Of a DNA stretch of 64,000 bases, positions 23,894 through 32,172 are shown piece by piece. Below the pieces are notes generated by a model that made no database searches, was not told the DNA's origin, and was given only the letters and a program-made list of their open reading frames with translations. Source of the DNA: Oscillospiraceae bacterium (lineage in GTDB: Bacteria; Bacillota; Clostridia; Oscillospirales; Oscillospiraceae); NCBI GenBank assembly GCA_902793285.1, contig CADBCV010000005.1:1-64000 (forward strand), read 5' to 3'. The position numbers and the translations under genes are program-made. Within the stretch, counting starts at the first letter, position 1. The number at the start of each line of letters is the position of its first letter.

Positions 23894-24658
23894 TCACTCC
23901 CCATTGCCCAGAACGGGCGCCTTGGTGCCGTTGTAGACGTAGTCGATCTGCTCCTGCGTGATGGTGGAGGCGGGGCCGTCAAAGACGATCTCACCCGCGC
24001 GCACGCCGATGACGCGGTCGCAGTACTGGAGCGCAAGGTCGATATGGTGGATGTTCAGGAGGATGGAGATGTTGTAGTCCTTGTTGATGCGCACAAAGTC
24101 CTGCATGACCTGACGCGCGGTGATGGGGTCGAGGGAAGCGACCGGCTCGTCCGCGAGGATGATCTTCGGGTTCTGGTTGAGCGTGCGGGCGAGGGCGACG
24201 CGCTGCTGCTGGCCGCCGGAGAGCTGGTCGCAGCGGGTGTAGGCCTTGTCCAGGATGCCGACCTTGTCGAGACTCTCAAGGGCGCGCATCTTCTGCTCCT
24301 TGGAGAACACGCCGAAGAGCACCTTGAAAAAGCCCATGTCCGGCACGTCCGCCGTGAGGACGTTCTTGATGGCGGTGGAGCGGCTGACGAGGTTGAAGCT
24401 CTGGAAGATCATGCCGACCTTGCGGCGGTAGCGCCGAAGCTCCGCGCCGCGCAGGGTGTTGACATCCACTCCGTCGACGGTGAGGGTGCCCTTGGTCACA
24501 TCGTGCATCCGGTTGATGCAGCGGAGGATGGTGGACTTTCCCGCGCCGGACAGACCGATGATGGCGACAAACTCGCCCTGCTCGATCTGCAGGTTCACAT
24601 CCTTGAGCGCGGTAAAGCCGTTGGGATAGGTCTTGTAGACGTTCTTAAATTCAATCAT
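23894..24658 (-). CDS. phnC: Phosphonate-type ABC transporter ATP-binding protein PhnC
   Basis: A 254-residue ATPase with Walker [18 protein letters not shown], the signature [14 protein letters not shown], and Walker [14 protein letters not shown]. The PhnC-type features [11 protein letters not shown] and [15 protein letters not shown] are present. It energises the PhnEE permeases. The substrate is a phosphonate, a phosphate ester or another oxyanion, not decided by the sequence. Confidence 0.93.
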   Translation of the reverse strand: MIEFKNVYKTYPNGFTALKDVNLQIEQGEFVAIIGLSGAGKSTILRCINRMHDVTKGTLTVDGVDVNTLRGAELRRYRRKVGMIFQSFNLVSRSTAIKNVLTADVPDMGFFKVLFGVFSKEQKMRALESLDKVGILDKAYTRCDQLSGGQQQRVALARTLNQNPKIILADEPVASLDPITARQVMQDFVRINKDYNISILLNIHHIDLALQYCDRVIGVRAGEIVFDGPASTITQEQIDYVYNGTKAPVLGNGE

Positions 24659-24768
24659 GCGGCGGCTCTCTCCCTTTCTTTGTTCCAGTTATGTTCAGAA
24701 AACAGGCATTTGTCGGAACCGGTCAGCGGCGCGGCGGCGCCGCTCAACGCTTTCGGCATGGCGGTATG

Positions 24769-24806
24769 AAAAAAGGGCTCTGTATTCACTTGGGGATACA
24801 GAGCCC
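24769..24806 (-). terminator. Internal terminator between phnD and phnC
   Basis: A 12-bp-class stem (24795-24806 with 24775-24785) with a short loop on the minus strand is followed by TTTTTT. Partial read-through would give more PhnD than the membrane components. Confidence 0.85.
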
Positions 24807-24824
24807 GGGATTGCTGCGGAAAGA

Positions 24825-25898
24825 TCAGGCGTCGACAGCAGTCAGCGCGGCACGGGCGCCGTCATAGTCGGAGTCGACAGCCTTGGCATAACCGGTGTGG
24901 CTGTAGACGTCGAAGATGGCCTTGCCCTCGGGGGTATTGATGATGTTGATGAAGCAGTCCTGCAGCGCCGCGACGATCTCGGGCGTGTAGTAGGGACTGG
25001 CTTTGGAGATGGCGACGGTGTCGTTGTAGATGCCCTCGGTCACGCCGATGACGTTCAGCTCGTTCCAGATGCTGTCGGAGCGGCCCATGCCCTGCTTGCC
25101 GGTGGGATCCTGCTGGTCGGTGGGCAGGGTCCAGGAAGCCTCGTAGTCGTTGCGGCCGTCGGCGTAGCAGACGATGATGTCGACCTGCTCAGCGGCGGCG
25201 TAGGAGAAGGCGGTGCCGTAGCCGGAGTCGATGGGGATGACGTTGGAGAGGTCGGAGATCTTCTTGCCGTCATAGTTCTTCATGAGCCACATGGTGGGGT
25301 AGATGTAGCCGGCGGAGGAAGAGGTCTTCTGCACGGCCCACTTGGCGCCGTCGAGATCCTCCCAGGTGAGCTTCTCGCCGTTGTTGACCTTCTCGGCCAG
25401 CTTCTTGCCGTACTCGGAGGGAGCGGCGTAGATGAGGGCGCGGTAGAAGGTGACCTGGGGGCCGTTCTTCTGGGTGGCGTTGGCTTCGCCGTTCCAGTCG
25501 GCGGGGTTCACACTGTCGTTGGACAGGCCGTTGCGGGTGGCGGTCAGGATAACGTCTGTATCATTAGAATACAGGGCGTAGGTGCCGCCGGGCAGCCAGC
25601 CGAGGTCGATGGAGCCCGCGGACATGGCCTCGCCGGTGGCGTCGTAGCTGGTGCCGACCGTGATGTCGACCTCGTCGATGTCATAGCCGAGCTTAGACAT
25701 CTCAGCTTTGACAAGCTCGGGCAGGTTCGCGGTGCCGGCGATGATGACGTCGGCGTCCTTGGAGGGTACGAATTCAAGCGTTAGCTTGTCAAAATGGGGC
25801 TTTGCCGGCTCAGCAGGAGCAGGGGCGGGTTTGTTGCCGCAGGCAGCCAAGGCAAAAACCATGACGAGCACAAGCAGCATGGCAACGATTCTCTTCAT
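24825..25898 (-). CDS. phnD: Phosphonate-type ABC transporter substrate-binding lipoprotein PhnD
   Basis: A 357-residue lipoprotein. The signal peptide ends in a lipobox (FALAAC). The mature part has the PhnD pattern: KLTLEFVPSKDADVI, a GWLPGGTYALYSN stretch, KWAVQKTSSSAGYIYPTMWL, and a SDSIWNELNVIGVTE region near the C-terminus. The AVQKTSSSAGY segment corresponds to the phosphonate- or phosphate-binding Ser/Thr loop. It heads the seven-gene minus-strand operon under a near-consensus promoter. Confidence 0.92.
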   Translation of the reverse strand: MKRIVAMLLVLVMVFALAACGNKPAPAPAEPAKPHFDKLTLEFVPSKDADVIIAGTANLPELVKAEMSKLGYDIDEVDITVGTSYDATGEAMSAGSIDLGWLPGGTYALYSNDTDVILTATRNGLSNDSVNPADWNGEANATQKNGPQVTFYRALIYAAPSEYGKKLAEKVNNGEKLTWEDLDGAKWAVQKTSSSAGYIYPTMWLMKNYDGKKISDLSNVIPIDSGYGTAFSYAAAEQVDIIVCYADGRNDYEASWTLPTDQQDPTGKQGMGRSDSIWNELNVIGVTEGIYNDTVAISKASPYYTPEIVAALQDCFINIINTPEGKAIFDVYSHTGYAKAVDSDYDGARAALTAVDA

Positions 25899-26012
25899 GA
25901 AGGGTATTCCTCCTAATAAAATATCTTCACGCCTTGCGGCAGTGAATCCGGGGAAAAAGTTAAAAAATCGGAAGGAAAATTAAATTATGTGAACCAAACC
26001 TGCTTAAATAAT

Positions 26013-26041
26013 ATTCTAACATGGAAAAGCACATTTGACAA
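26013..26041 (-). promoter_or_regulatory. Promoter of the phnDCEE-nucleotidase-araD operon
   Basis: On the minus strand TTGTCA (26041-26036) and TAGAAT (26018-26013) have a 17-bp spacer. The leader is about 110 nt long. No PHO-box or known riboswitch was recognised in it. Confidence 0.75.
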
Positions 26042-26059
26042 GAAGAAAATCGAATTCTG

Positions 26060-26779
26060 TCACATCACGGGGCTCATGATCTTGCCGACGGAGATGTACC
26101 CGTTCAAAACGGCGGCGATGTCGCTGCCCTCGGGGGCGAGCTCCTTTTCGACCGGCACGCCGATCTGACTGATGAGCCGGTGTCCCGTCTCATGCGTCCG
26201 GGCGGAGAAGAGGGCGTTATAAAGCTGCATCGGGGCGATGGTCCGCTCCCGCAAAATGCCTCTGAGCGCCGACACGGGGCCGGAGGGGAAGTTCACGTTC
26301 CAGATCTCCCCGGGCTTCTGTCCGAGTGCCATGAGCTCCCGCGCGAGGGTTACCATGTACTTCTCCGCGATCTCAAGATCGCCGCGGCCCTGCGCGGAAA
26401 AGGCGATGGCGGGGATCTTGTGCATCACGGCCTCATAGCAGGCGCCGATGGTGCCGGAGTAGGCGATGTCAAAGCCCGCGTTCCACCCGTCGTTCACGCC
26501 GGAGAAGACGTAGTCGGGCCGGAAGTCCAGAAGATGCTCAAGCGCGACCTTCACGCAGTCGGTCGGCGTGCCGCCGAGACTCCACGCGGCTTTGACCGGA
26601 ACGGGGAAATCAGCCTCACGCAGGGGCAGCTCGTCAAAGATGGAGAGCTTCTGACTCATGCCGCTGCACTGGTGACTCGGCGCGAGGACATATACCTCCC
26701 CGAGTTCGGAGGCCGCCCTTGCGAGCGCTGCGATGCCGGGAGAGGAGATGCCGTCGTCATTGACCACCAGGATGCGCAT
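26060..26779 (-). CDS. surE: 5'/3'-nucleotidase SurE
   Basis: A 239-residue metal-dependent phosphatase acting on nucleoside monophosphates. The N-terminus RILVVNDDGISSPGI holds the DD metal ligands. VLAPSHQCSGMSQKLS and FSGVNDGWNAGFDIAYSGTIGA are the other SurE signatures. The ATG at 26779 follows GGGGGTG. A weak promoter (TTGTTC and TACACT, 17-bp spacer, 26807-26835 on the minus strand) lies upstream. It is next to, but divergent from, the hemolysin III gene. Confidence 0.94.
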   Translation of the reverse strand: MRILVVNDDGISSPGIAALARAASELGEVYVLAPSHQCSGMSQKLSIFDELPLREADFPVPVKAAWSLGGTPTDCVKVALEHLLDFRPDYVFSGVNDGWNAGFDIAYSGTIGACYEAVMHKIPAIAFSAQGRGDLEIAEKYMVTLARELMALGQKPGEIWNVNFPSGPVSALRGILRERTIAPMQLYNALFSARTHETGHRLISQIGVPVEKELAPEGSDIAAVLNGYISVGKIMSPVM

Positions 26780-26924
26780 GTTTTCACCCCCTGAATTTTC
26801 CCAGTAAGTGTAACACAGAGAGGCCTGTCGAACAAGCGGGAAAAGCATATGAAAAAGCGCGTCCCCCGAGGCGGCATTTTCGGGAAGTCTGTCCAAATCG
26901 TCACAGGCTCAAAACCACAAGACC

Positions 26925-26953
26925 TTGATATCGTGCGCGTCGGATGATACAAT
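26925..26953 (+). promoter_or_regulatory. Promoter of the hemolysin III family gene
   Basis: TTGATA at 26925-26930 and TACAAT at 26948-26953 have a 17-bp spacer. Confidence 0.7.
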
Positions 26954-26985
26954 ACACAGGAAAAAGACAGAAAGGAGGAATTTGT

Positions 26986-27651
26986 ATGGCGCAGCTTGAG
27001 AAGACCCTGCTGCCGTCCTATACCCGAACGGAGGAAAGGCTCAACGTGGGCACCCACGCCGCCGGCGTGCTGCTTGGGATTTTGATCCTGCGCGACGGGC
27101 TCGCGGTTCTGCACGGCAGAGGAGACACTTTCGCCTACACGGGTCTCTGGATCTATGGCCTCTCCATGATCCTCCTCTACCTCATGTCAAGCGTCTATCA
27201 TGCCCTCCCTGCGGGCAACGCGAAAAAGATCATGCGCATCGTCGATCATTGTACGATCTATCTGCTGATCGCAGGCACCTATACCCCGATCCTGCTCGGC
27301 GCAATGCGTCTTCGACACCCCGGCCTTGCCTGGGGCGGCCTTGTCTGCGAATGGGGTCTCGGGGTGCTCGCGGCGGTGTTTACGGCCATCGACCTGAAAA
27401 AATACAGCAGACTCTCCATGGCCTGTTATATTGCCATGGGCTGGTTTGCCCTCGCCGCCCTCAAGGCGACAATCGAAGCTGTCACACTCCGCGGCTTCTG
27501 GTGGCTCCTCTCGGGCGGAATTGCCTACACCGTCGGCGCGGTGCTCTACGGGATCGGAAAGAAGCGGCGTTATATCCACAGCGTCTTTCATGTCTTCGTC
27601 CTGCTCGGCAGCATCCTCCAGGCTGTATGTATCCTCAACTTTTCGTTATAA
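26986..27651 (+). CDS. Hemolysin III/PAQR family membrane protein
   Basis: A 221-residue protein with seven predicted helices. Conserved family positions are visible: RLNVGTHAAGVLLG, SSVYHAL (Ser and His), DHCTIYLLIAGTYTPILL (Asp-His), and YIHSVFHVFVLLGS with the C-terminal His pair. These Ser/Asp/His residues form a zinc site in the PAQR fold, suggesting a membrane hydrolase role. The ATG follows AAAGGAGG. Confidence 0.92.
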   Translation: MAQLEKTLLPSYTRTEERLNVGTHAAGVLLGILILRDGLAVLHGRGDTFAYTGLWIYGLSMILLYLMSSVYHALPAGNAKKIMRIVDHCTIYLLIAGTYTPILLGAMRLRHPGLAWGGLVCEWGLGVLAAVFTAIDLKKYSRLSMACYIAMGWFALAALKATIEAVTLRGFWWLLSGGIAYTVGAVLYGIGKKRRYIHSVFHVFVLLGSILQAVCILNFSL

Positions 27652-27710
27652 TGACTATAGAATGGCGCAATGCAGCACGGGTGCGGCACCATATATTCAT
27701 TGCGATGAGC

Positions 27711-27760
27711 AAGATAATAGAAACACGCTGTCAATGCTGACAGCGTGTTTCTATTATCTT
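27711..27760. terminator. Perfect 23-bp stem, bidirectional terminator
   Basis: The arms 27711-27733 and 27738-27760 are perfectly complementary with a 4-nt loop. They separate the convergent hemolysin III and AMP-ligase genes. Confidence 0.85.
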
Positions 27761-27772
27761 CTCTTATTTATC

Positions 27773-30055
27773 TCATTTCAGCTTGCTGCGGATGATCTTG
27801 CCGCTGGTGGTCTTGGGCAGCTCCTCACGGAATTCCACGATGCGCGGATACTTGTAGGGAGCGGTACGGCTTTTGACGTAGTTCTGGATCTCTTTCTTGA
27901 GCTCCTCACTGCCTTCCTTGCCCTTGACCAGCACAATGCAGGCCTTGACGACCTGGCCGCGGATCTCGTCCGGCACGGCGCAGACCCCGCACTCGAGCAC
28001 ATAGGGCAGCTCCATGATGACGCTCTCGATCTCGAAGGGGCCGATGCGGTAGCCCGAGGATTTGATGACATCGTCCGCGCGGCCGACGTACCAGAAGTAC
28101 CCGTCCTCATCCTGCCAGGCGAGATCGCCCGTGTGGTAATACCCGTCGTGCCAGCAGGCGCTGGTCTCCTCCTCGTTTTCAAAGTAGCCTGTGAAGAGGC
28201 CGCAGGGCGCGCCGTCGCCGGTGAAGATGCAGATCTCCCCGACCTCGCCCGCCGGGGCGGGCGTCCCCTCGGGGGTGATGAGCTCTACGTCGTACTGGGG
28301 GTTCGGTTTCCCCATGGCGCCGACCTTCGGCACCATGCCGACAAAGTTTCCGATGACGACGGTGGTCTCCGTCTGGCCGAAGCCCTCCATGATCGAAAGG
28401 CCCGTCGCCTCGCGGAAGCGGTTGAAAACCTCGGGGTTCATGGCCTCGCCCGCGGTGGAGGCGTGGCGGATGGAGCTCAGGTCATAGCGGCTCAGATCCT
28501 CCTTGATCATGAAGCGGTACATGGTGGGCGGGGCGCAGAAGGTCGTGATCTTGTATTTGGCGAAGAGAGGCAGAATGTCGTCGGCGGCGAAGCGGTCAAA
28601 GTCGTAGACGAACACCGCCGCCTCGCACAGCCACTGGCCGAAGATCTTGCCCCACATGGCTTTGGCCCAGCCGGTGTCGGAGATGGTCATGTGCAGGCCG
28701 TCTGGGTCCACACAGTGCCAGTAGCGCGCCGTGACAAACTGGCCGAGGGGGTATTTGCAGCTATGCGCGGCGAGCTTGGGATAGCCCGTGGAGCCGGAGG
28801 TGAAAATCATCATCATGGGGTCGTCCCCGCAGATGGCGTCCTCCGTGCGCAAAAAGCGGCTGGAGTACATCTCATACTCCCTGTCGAAGCTGTGCCAGCC
28901 CTCCACGTCGCCGTTTGTGACGATCTTGACGGCGATCTTGCCGTACTTCTCAATGGCGGGGGCGCTCTGCTTCGTGCTCTCCCCGTCGGCGGTGCAGATG
29001 ATGGCGCTCACATGCGCGGTCTCAAAGCGGTAGAGATAGTCCTTCTCCAGAAGCTGGTCCACCGCGGGAATGGCGATCGCGCCGAGCTTTTCGAGCCCCA
29101 CGAGGATGGGCCAGAACTGCCAGTTGCGCCGCAGGACGAGCATGACCTTGTCGCCCTTCTTGATGCCGAGAGCGCGGAAATAGTTCGCGGCGCGGGCGCT
29201 CATCTTCCGCATCTGGCCGAAGGTGAGGCGCGTCTCCTTCTTATAGCGGTCCACGTGCAAAAGGGCGAGCTTGTCCGGCTGCTGTTCGCCGAGGGCGTCC
29301 ACCACGTCGAAGGCGAAGTTGAAGCGCTCCGCGTTTTCAAAGCGGATGCCGCGCAGCACGTCGCTGCCGTCCTCGATGGGGGTGATGAAGTTTTCGTAAA
29401 TGCGCGTCTGGCCCGCGCGGCGGATGGCGGTGATGGCGGGCTGGGTCTCGGGCTGGGGCTCAAGCTGCTCCTCGGGCGTGAGGACGATGGCGTAAAAATC
29501 GCAGTCCGCGCCGTTTGTGGCGATCATGCCGTGGGGCGTGGAGGAGTCAAAATAGATGGTGTCGCCAGGGCCCAGGATCTCGGTGTGCCGGCCGAGCTGG
29601 ATCTTGAGATGGCCGCTGATGACAATGTCAAACTCCTGCCCTTCATGGGTCGTGACCTCGATGGGGCGGAGCTGGGCCGTCTCGCTGAATACGCTGTGGA
29701 CAAAGAGAGGCTCCGCGATACGGCGGCGGAACTTGTAGGCGAGGTTGTAGTAGGTCATGCCGTGGGCCTGCTCCACGCGCCGCCCCTCGCCGCTGCGGGT
29801 GAGAATATAGCTCGAGAGGCGCGGGGTCACGCCCTCGATGAGCTCCGTCACGTCCACATTCAGGATCTGGGCGCAGGTATAGAGGAAGGCAAAGTTCAGC
29901 TCCTCCTCGCCGGCCTCGTAAGCCTCATAGTCGTCCACGGGCATCCCGAGACGCGCCGCCATCTCCTCCTCCGAGATGCCGAGGATCGCGCGCAGTTCCC
30001 GGATGCGGTCTGTGATCTCCTGAATCTTGAACTCCAGATCTGCCATTTTTGCCAT
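27773..30055 (-). CDS. XRE-HTH, cupin and AMP-forming acyl-CoA synthetase fusion
   Basis: A 760-residue three-part protein. Residues about 8-65 are an XRE-type helix-turn-helix (RIRELRAILGISEEEMAARLG, then DYEAYEAGEEEL). Residues about 110-190 form a cupin (THEGQEFDIVISG, then GDTIYFDSSTPHGM). Residues about 230-760 are an acyl-CoA synthetase with the P-loop MMIFTSGSTGYPKLAAH, EGFGQTETT, YHTGDLAWQDEDGYFWYVGR and the catalytic Lys in PKTTSGKIIRSKL. The N-terminus resembles HTH-cupin repressors, so the enzyme may sense its substrate and regulate DNA. GGGAGGC precedes the ATG at 30055. Confidence 0.88.
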   Translation of the reverse strand: MAKMADLEFKIQEITDRIRELRAILGISEEEMAARLGMPVDDYEAYEAGEEELNFAFLYTCAQILNVDVTELIEGVTPRLSSYILTRSGEGRRVEQAHGMTYYNLAYKFRRRIAEPLFVHSVFSETAQLRPIEVTTHEGQEFDIVISGHLKIQLGRHTEILGPGDTIYFDSSTPHGMIATNGADCDFYAIVLTPEEQLEPQPETQPAITAIRRAGQTRIYENFITPIEDGSDVLRGIRFENAERFNFAFDVVDALGEQQPDKLALLHVDRYKKETRLTFGQMRKMSARAANYFRALGIKKGDKVMLVLRRNWQFWPILVGLEKLGAIAIPAVDQLLEKDYLYRFETAHVSAIICTADGESTKQSAPAIEKYGKIAVKIVTNGDVEGWHSFDREYEMYSSRFLRTEDAICGDDPMMMIFTSGSTGYPKLAAHSCKYPLGQFVTARYWHCVDPDGLHMTISDTGWAKAMWGKIFGQWLCEAAVFVYDFDRFAADDILPLFAKYKITTFCAPPTMYRFMIKEDLSRYDLSSIRHASTAGEAMNPEVFNRFREATGLSIMEGFGQTETTVVIGNFVGMVPKVGAMGKPNPQYDVELITPEGTPAPAGEVGEICIFTGDGAPCGLFTGYFENEEETSACWHDGYYHTGDLAWQDEDGYFWYVGRADDVIKSSGYRIGPFEIESVIMELPYVLECGVCAVPDEIRGQVVKACIVLVKGKEGSEELKKEIQNYVKSRTAPYKYPRIVEFREELPKTTSGKIIRSKLK

Positions 30056-30147
30056 GCTTATGCCTCCCATATGCACAAAAGTGCCCCGGAAGGTTTCCGG
30101 GGACGCGGGTTATCTTGTGAAAAAGGAGCTCCCGACGAAGACCCCAG

Positions 30148-30212
30148 TGAATAATGTTTGCATGATTATAATATTGCCCGGGGCCTTTGTCAAGAAAAAC
30201 GGGTATTATTCA
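30148..30212. promoter_or_regulatory. Inverted repeat flanking the promoter of the HTH-cupin-ligase gene
   Basis: TGAATAAT at 30148-30155 and its complement ATTATTCA at 30205-30212 bracket the promoter, with centres about 57 bp apart. This is a plausible paired operator for the gene's own HTH domain. The half-sites are AT-rich and short, so chance is possible. Confidence 0.35.
30165..30193 (-). promoter_or_regulatory. Consensus promoter of the HTH-cupin-ligase gene
   Basis: On the minus strand a perfect TTGACA (30193-30188) and a perfect TATAAT (30170-30165) have a 17-bp spacer. Confidence 0.85.
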
Positions 30213-30835
30213 TGTGCGCCGGAAAACGGCGTAAGGTCGAGATGCCGATAATCGTCCGGCCCGAGACCGGTGCGCGTGGGGATGAGCGCCCCGTTGAAGA
30301 GTCCGTAGGCGCTGCGGTAAATGTCAAAGCCGGAGGAGCTCGCCTCGTTCATAAGCTGCCCGTCCGTCAGCACATACCAGCGGTTAAACTCCCAGCCTGA
30401 CGCGGGGTGGAGCGCCTGGCCGCCCACAAGACAGAAGAGATCGAAGACGGGGCTTGCCTCGCCCGCCGGCGTGATCTCCCCGAAGAGGAGCTCCTCCACA
30501 CCGTCGCCGTTGATATCGAGCCGTGCCCAGCCGAGCGGCACATCGTCCGCGCGGCGGAATACGTCGCTCACGCCAAGCTCCTCCGGCGCAAGCTCGCTCC
30601 AGCGGGTCCGGAGTCCCTCTTCGGTTTTCAAAATCAGCTCCTCATAAGGCGCGTAGAGGTCCGGCGTCGGCACGGGCGTGGGGGCAGGTGTCGGTTCCGC
30701 TGTGGGTGACGGCGTGGGCGCCGGACTCACGGTCACGGACGGCGCGGGCGCGGGAAGAGCCGCCTCCGTCTCCCGCCCGCAGCCTGTGAGAAGGGCGGCA
30801 AGCGCGAGGCACAAAATCCAGATGTGTTTTTTCAT
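30206..30835 (-). CDS. Putative lipoprotein with Pro/Thr-rich linker
   Basis: A 209-residue protein. A signal peptide ends in a lipobox (AALLTGC). It is followed by a linker of Pro-Thr-Ala repeats (about residues 30-60) and a globular domain. DINGDGVEELLFGEI resembles a calcium-binding EF-hand/FG-GAP-like loop. No enzyme motif was found, and I do not recognise the family. It is the last gene of the minus-strand cluster that begins with the FHA-FtsW gene. Confidence 0.75.
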   Translation of the reverse strand: MKKHIWILCLALAALLTGCGRETEAALPAPAPSVTVSPAPTPSPTAEPTPAPTPVPTPDLYAPYEELILKTEEGLRTRWSELAPEELGVSDVFRRADDVPLGWARLDINGDGVEELLFGEITPAGEASPVFDLFCLVGGQALHPASGWEFNRWYVLTDGQLMNEASSSGFDIYRSAYGLFNGALIPTRTGLGPDDYRHLDLTPFSGAHE

Positions 30836-30846
30836 ACAGGCCCCCC

Positions 30847-32163
30847 TCAGTAGGCGATGATGCCGTCGATGCCGTAGTATTTCGCCATGTACTCATTTGC
30901 CCAGTCGTTCGGGTCCTCGACGTTGAGATAGCCGAGACCCGCCATCGCGCTGAACCTTGTGCGTGGATAGGGGCGCGGGAGCTGCACCACGCGCTCCCCG
31001 TTCGCGGCGCATTCCGCGATAAGCTCCTCATTATACCGGAGCAGATAGTGCGTGTCGCGGATATCGGCAAGGCCCACGGCAAAGCAGCGCGCCATGCACA
31101 CGACGGCGACACAGGAGGCGAGGATCAGCGCGTTCCGCCCGGGCAGATCGTAAAGCCGCGCAAGCAGCACAGCGTCCGCCGCGAGGAGGAGCACAAGCGC
31201 GATGTGCATACTCCGCCCCGCGCAGTAGAGGGCAAAGCTCAAGACAAACTGCCCCGCGAGCGACCCGAACAGCAGCACGAGCGCGAGAAGCCGGACCTTG
31301 AGCTCGACGCCGCGCCGGAGGGCCAGGGCATAGAGGAGCGCAAAAGCCAGCAGCAGCGGCCAGAAGCGCAGATACATCCTGCCCGTCTCAAGGAAATTGG
31401 AAAAGAGCACGGGAAGGCTCATCTCGGCGGATTTGTTCACGGTCTCCGCCGGGGCGGTCATCATGTAAGCAAAGCCCGCCAGCAGTAGCACGAGCGCGAG
31501 GATTTTCCAGCGCGCGGGACGCCGCCGGAAGAAGATCCAATCGAGAAGCGCGAGGGCGAACCACACCGCCGCGAGCGCGACCGTTCCGTTTTCCGAGTAT
31601 GCCCCAGCGGGGAAGGAGAAGAGCACATACCATACCCGGAGGGCGGCAGAGGGCTCCGTATCATCCCGAAAGCTCCGCACAAGCGGCAGGAGCCACAATA
31701 CGCCGAGCGCCCCGAACCAGAGATAGTTGACCGAGCCCGTGAGCCACAGGAAAACCTGCCCGAAATCCGGCTGGAAGGCCCAGAAGGAGAAGAACACCAG
31801 CGCCGCGAGCACGGGGTTTGCAAGCCCCTTCCCGACGGCGAGGCGATGAATAAGCCAGACGAGCAGGACAAAGAACAGGGAATTGATCCCATCGAAGATC
31901 CCCTTCGGCAGAAGGAGAAAGAGCTGCACCAGAAAGTGCGGCACGACGCGCCCGTTCATGCTCTGCCGGTGGGCCGCCATGGAGGGGAGGATCTGCCGGA
32001 CGGAGCGGATGCGGGCACCGTCCGCGTAGCTGAAGCAGTAGCGGTAATCGTCCGCCACAAGGTCTGTGAGGTGGTTGCAGAGAAGCATCATCCCGAAGAT
32101 GCACAGGCACACAAAGGCGAGCAGAAGTCTTGAGCGGCTCAGATTGCGCAGCGTTTTACCCAT
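30847..32163 (-). CDS. Polytopic membrane protein, DUF6056-like
   Basis: A 438-residue protein with about ten to eleven membrane helices. After the first helix comes the extracytoplasmic motif DDYRYCFSYADGARIRS, with HRQSMNGRVVPHFLVQ. The double-Asp after TM1 followed by a long loop is typical of GT-C glycosyltransferase-like folds and of DUF6056 proteins. It may transfer lipid-linked sugars, but this is inference. It lies ten bases after ydcF and just before the lipoprotein gene. Confidence 0.75.
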   Translation of the reverse strand: MGKTLRNLSRSRLLLAFVCLCIFGMMLLCNHLTDLVADDYRYCFSYADGARIRSVRQILPSMAAHRQSMNGRVVPHFLVQLFLLLPKGIFDGINSLFFVLLVWLIHRLAVGKGLANPVLAALVFFSFWAFQPDFGQVFLWLTGSVNYLWFGALGVLWLLPLVRSFRDDTEPSAALRVWYVLFSFPAGAYSENGTVALAAVWFALALLDWIFFRRRPARWKILALVLLLAGFAYMMTAPAETVNKSAEMSLPVLFSNFLETGRMYLRFWPLLLAFALLYALALRRGVELKVRLLALVLLFGSLAGQFVLSFALYCAGRSMHIALVLLLAADAVLLARLYDLPGRNALILASCVAVVCMARCFAVGLADIRDTHYLLRYNEELIAECAANGERVVQLPRPYPRTRFSAMAGLGYLNVEDPNDWANEYMAKYYGIDGIIAY

Positions 32164-32172
32164 GCCCCCACC

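Noticed and set aside
18935..25898. Classical C-P lyase or phosphonatase operon
   Set aside because: Only the transporter genes resemble phn. No phnG-M, phnX or phnW homolog is present.
27431..30154. Plus-strand open frame of about 900 codons
   Set aside because: It is antisense to the HTH-cupin-ligase gene and also runs through the perfect terminator at 27711-27760. No recognisable protein features were seen.
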